From: JAVKSM01 sp039583705
GTDB lineage: Bacteria; Actinomycetota; Actinomycetes; Mycobacteriales; Pseudonocardiaceae
Direction of reading: 5' to 3'
Assembly (NCBI GenBank): GCA_039583705.1
Contig: JAVKSM010000139.1
Coordinates: forward strand, 1-6,831
DNA: 6,831 nucleotides
Part shown: one piece after another, positions 5,975 through 6,831 of the stretch
How positions within the stretch are numbered: the stretch's first letter is position 1
How the letters are laid out: each line of letters opens with the position of its first letter
Translations under genes and position numbers: made by a program
Notes under the pieces: model-generated
Databases searched by the model: none
The model's input: only the letters and a program-made list of their open reading frames with translations
Told to the model about the DNA's origin: nothing

Positions 5975-6831
5975 GTGGACGATCCGCTCGGCTGGCTGGC
6001 CAGCGCCGAAAGGCGACGGGTGGCGGCCGGGCTGCGCCGGTCGCTGCGGCCTCGGTCCTGCGACGAGGATCTGGTCGACCTGGCGTCCAACGACTATCTC
6101 GGGCTGAGCCGCGACCCGCGGATCGTCGAAGCGGGGGTGGCCGCGCTGCGCACCTGGGGCGCCGGCGCCACGGGCTCGCGGCTGGTGACCGGCTCGACCG
6201 AGCTGCACGCCGATCTGGAGGCCGAGCTGGCCCGCTTCTGCGGCGCCGAAGCGGCACTGGTGTTCTCCTCGGGCTACACGGCCAACCTGGGGGTCGTCAC
6301 GGCGCTGTCGGGGCCGGACGCGCTTGTCGTCTCCGACGCCGCGAACCACGCCTCGCTGATCGACGCCTGCCGGCTGTCCCGGGCCCGGGTCGCCGTCGCG
6401 CCGCACCACGACGTCTGTGCCGTGGCGGACCTGCTCGCCGGCCGGGACGTCGAACGGGCGCTGGTCGTCACCGACTCCGTGGGCGGCGTCGACGGCGATC
6501 TCGCCCCGCTGCGCGCGCTGCACGCCGTCTGTCGGCGCCACGGCGCCGTGCTGGTCGTCGACGAGGCGCACGGGCTCGGGGTGCGCGGCAAGGGTGGCCG
6601 CGGCCTGGTTGCCGAGTGCGGCCTGGCCGGTGCGCCCGACCTCGTGGCGACCGTCACGCTGTCCAAGGCGCTGGGCGGCCAGGGCGGGGCGGTGCTCGGC
6701 AGCCGGGCGGTGATCGACCACCTGGTCGACTTGGCTCGGACCTTCATCTTCGACACCGGGCTGGCGCCGGCCTGTGTCGGCGCCGCGCTGGCCGCGCTGC
6801 GGGTGCTGGCGGCCGAGCCTGAGCGGGTGAC
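5975..6831 (+). CDS. bioF: 8-amino-7-oxononanoate synthase (partial, 3' end outside window)
   Basis: PLP-dependent alpha-oxoamine synthase that condenses a pimeloyl thioester with L-alanine, releasing CO2, to give KAPA, the substrate of BioA encoded just upstream. The first 285 codons are present and no stop is reached. The N terminus reads MDDPLGWLASAERRR, then LASNDYLGLSRDP, GAGATGSRLVTGSTELHADLE, FSSGYTANLG, DAANHASLID with H125 (stacks on PLP), VVDEAHGLGVRG with D196 and H199, and TLSKALGGQGG with the Schiff-base lysine K231. A typical BioF has about 380-390 residues, so roughly the last quarter is missing. GTG 5975 is chosen because family similarity begins at once; its Shine-Dalgarno match (AGG at 5962-5964) is weak. 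Related 2-amino-3-ketobutyrate ligase and 5-aminolevulinate synthase share the fold, but the adjacent bioA supports BioF. bioD and bioB would be expected downstream. Confidence 0.93.
   Translation, partial: MDDPLGWLASAERRRVAAGLRRSLRPRSCDEDLVDLASNDYLGLSRDPRIVEAGVAALRTWGAGATGSRLVTGSTELHADLEAELARFCGAEAALVFSSGYTANLGVVTALSGPDALVVSDAANHASLIDACRLSRARVAVAPHHDVCAVADLLAGRDVERALVVTDSVGGVDGDLAPLRALHAVCRRHGAVLVVDEAHGLGVRGKGGRGLVAECGLAGAPDLVATVTLSKALGGQGGAVLGSRAVIDHLVDLARTFIFDTGLAPACVGAALAALRVLAAEPERV

Noticed and set aside
5884..6822. Plus-strand open frame of 312 codons over the bioF region
   Set aside because: Arginine/glycine-rich out-of-frame reading. The frame starting at 5975 gives a clear BioF protein with all PLP motifs.

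Overview
The window comes from a very GC-rich bacterium, almost certainly an actinomycete (Actinomycetota). The grounds are the strong G/C bias at third codon positions, GTG starts on all four genes, and a replicative polymerase of the mycobacterial DnaE1 type (about 1180 residues with a complete PHP exonuclease site). The gene order (dnaE, a small nuclease/phosphatase-family gene, bioA, bioF) would fit a Pseudonocardiales-like genome, but that placement is a guess from memory. No mobile element, CRISPR array, RNA gene or phage-like feature is visible.

Layout. Bases 1-277 hold no gene I can support. They contain a striking perfect 21-bp inverted repeat (112-171), most likely a terminator for whatever lies upstream, then a possible -10 element (196-201), a small hairpin (245-259) and a clear Shine-Dalgarno sequence (264-268) in front of dnaE. 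dnaE (278-3823) encodes the alpha subunit of DNA polymerase III. Six bases after its stop comes an endonuclease/exonuclease/phosphatase (EEP) family gene (3830-4603) with all its catalytic motifs intact. Its stop overlaps the bioA start by four bases (GTGA, 4600-4603). bioA (4600-5880) encodes the DAPA aminotransferase of biotin synthesis. After a 94-base gap with several GC-rich hairpins, bioF (5975-6831) encodes 8-amino-7-oxononanoate synthase and runs off the window end.

How the genes work together. BioF makes 8-amino-7-oxononanoate (KAPA) and BioA converts it to 7,8-diaminononanoate (DAPA), so the right side is the start of a biotin operon whose bioD and bioB would be expected beyond the edge. 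The tight packing of dnaE, the EEP gene and bioA suggests that they share a transcript, linking a core replication gene to a cofactor pathway. This is inferred from spacing. All genes are on the plus strand.

This is mostly housekeeping sequence. I found no convincing novel multi-gene system. The items most worth a second look are the long perfect inverted repeat upstream of dnaE, the unassigned EEP protein locked between dnaE and bioA, and the change in base composition along dnaE.
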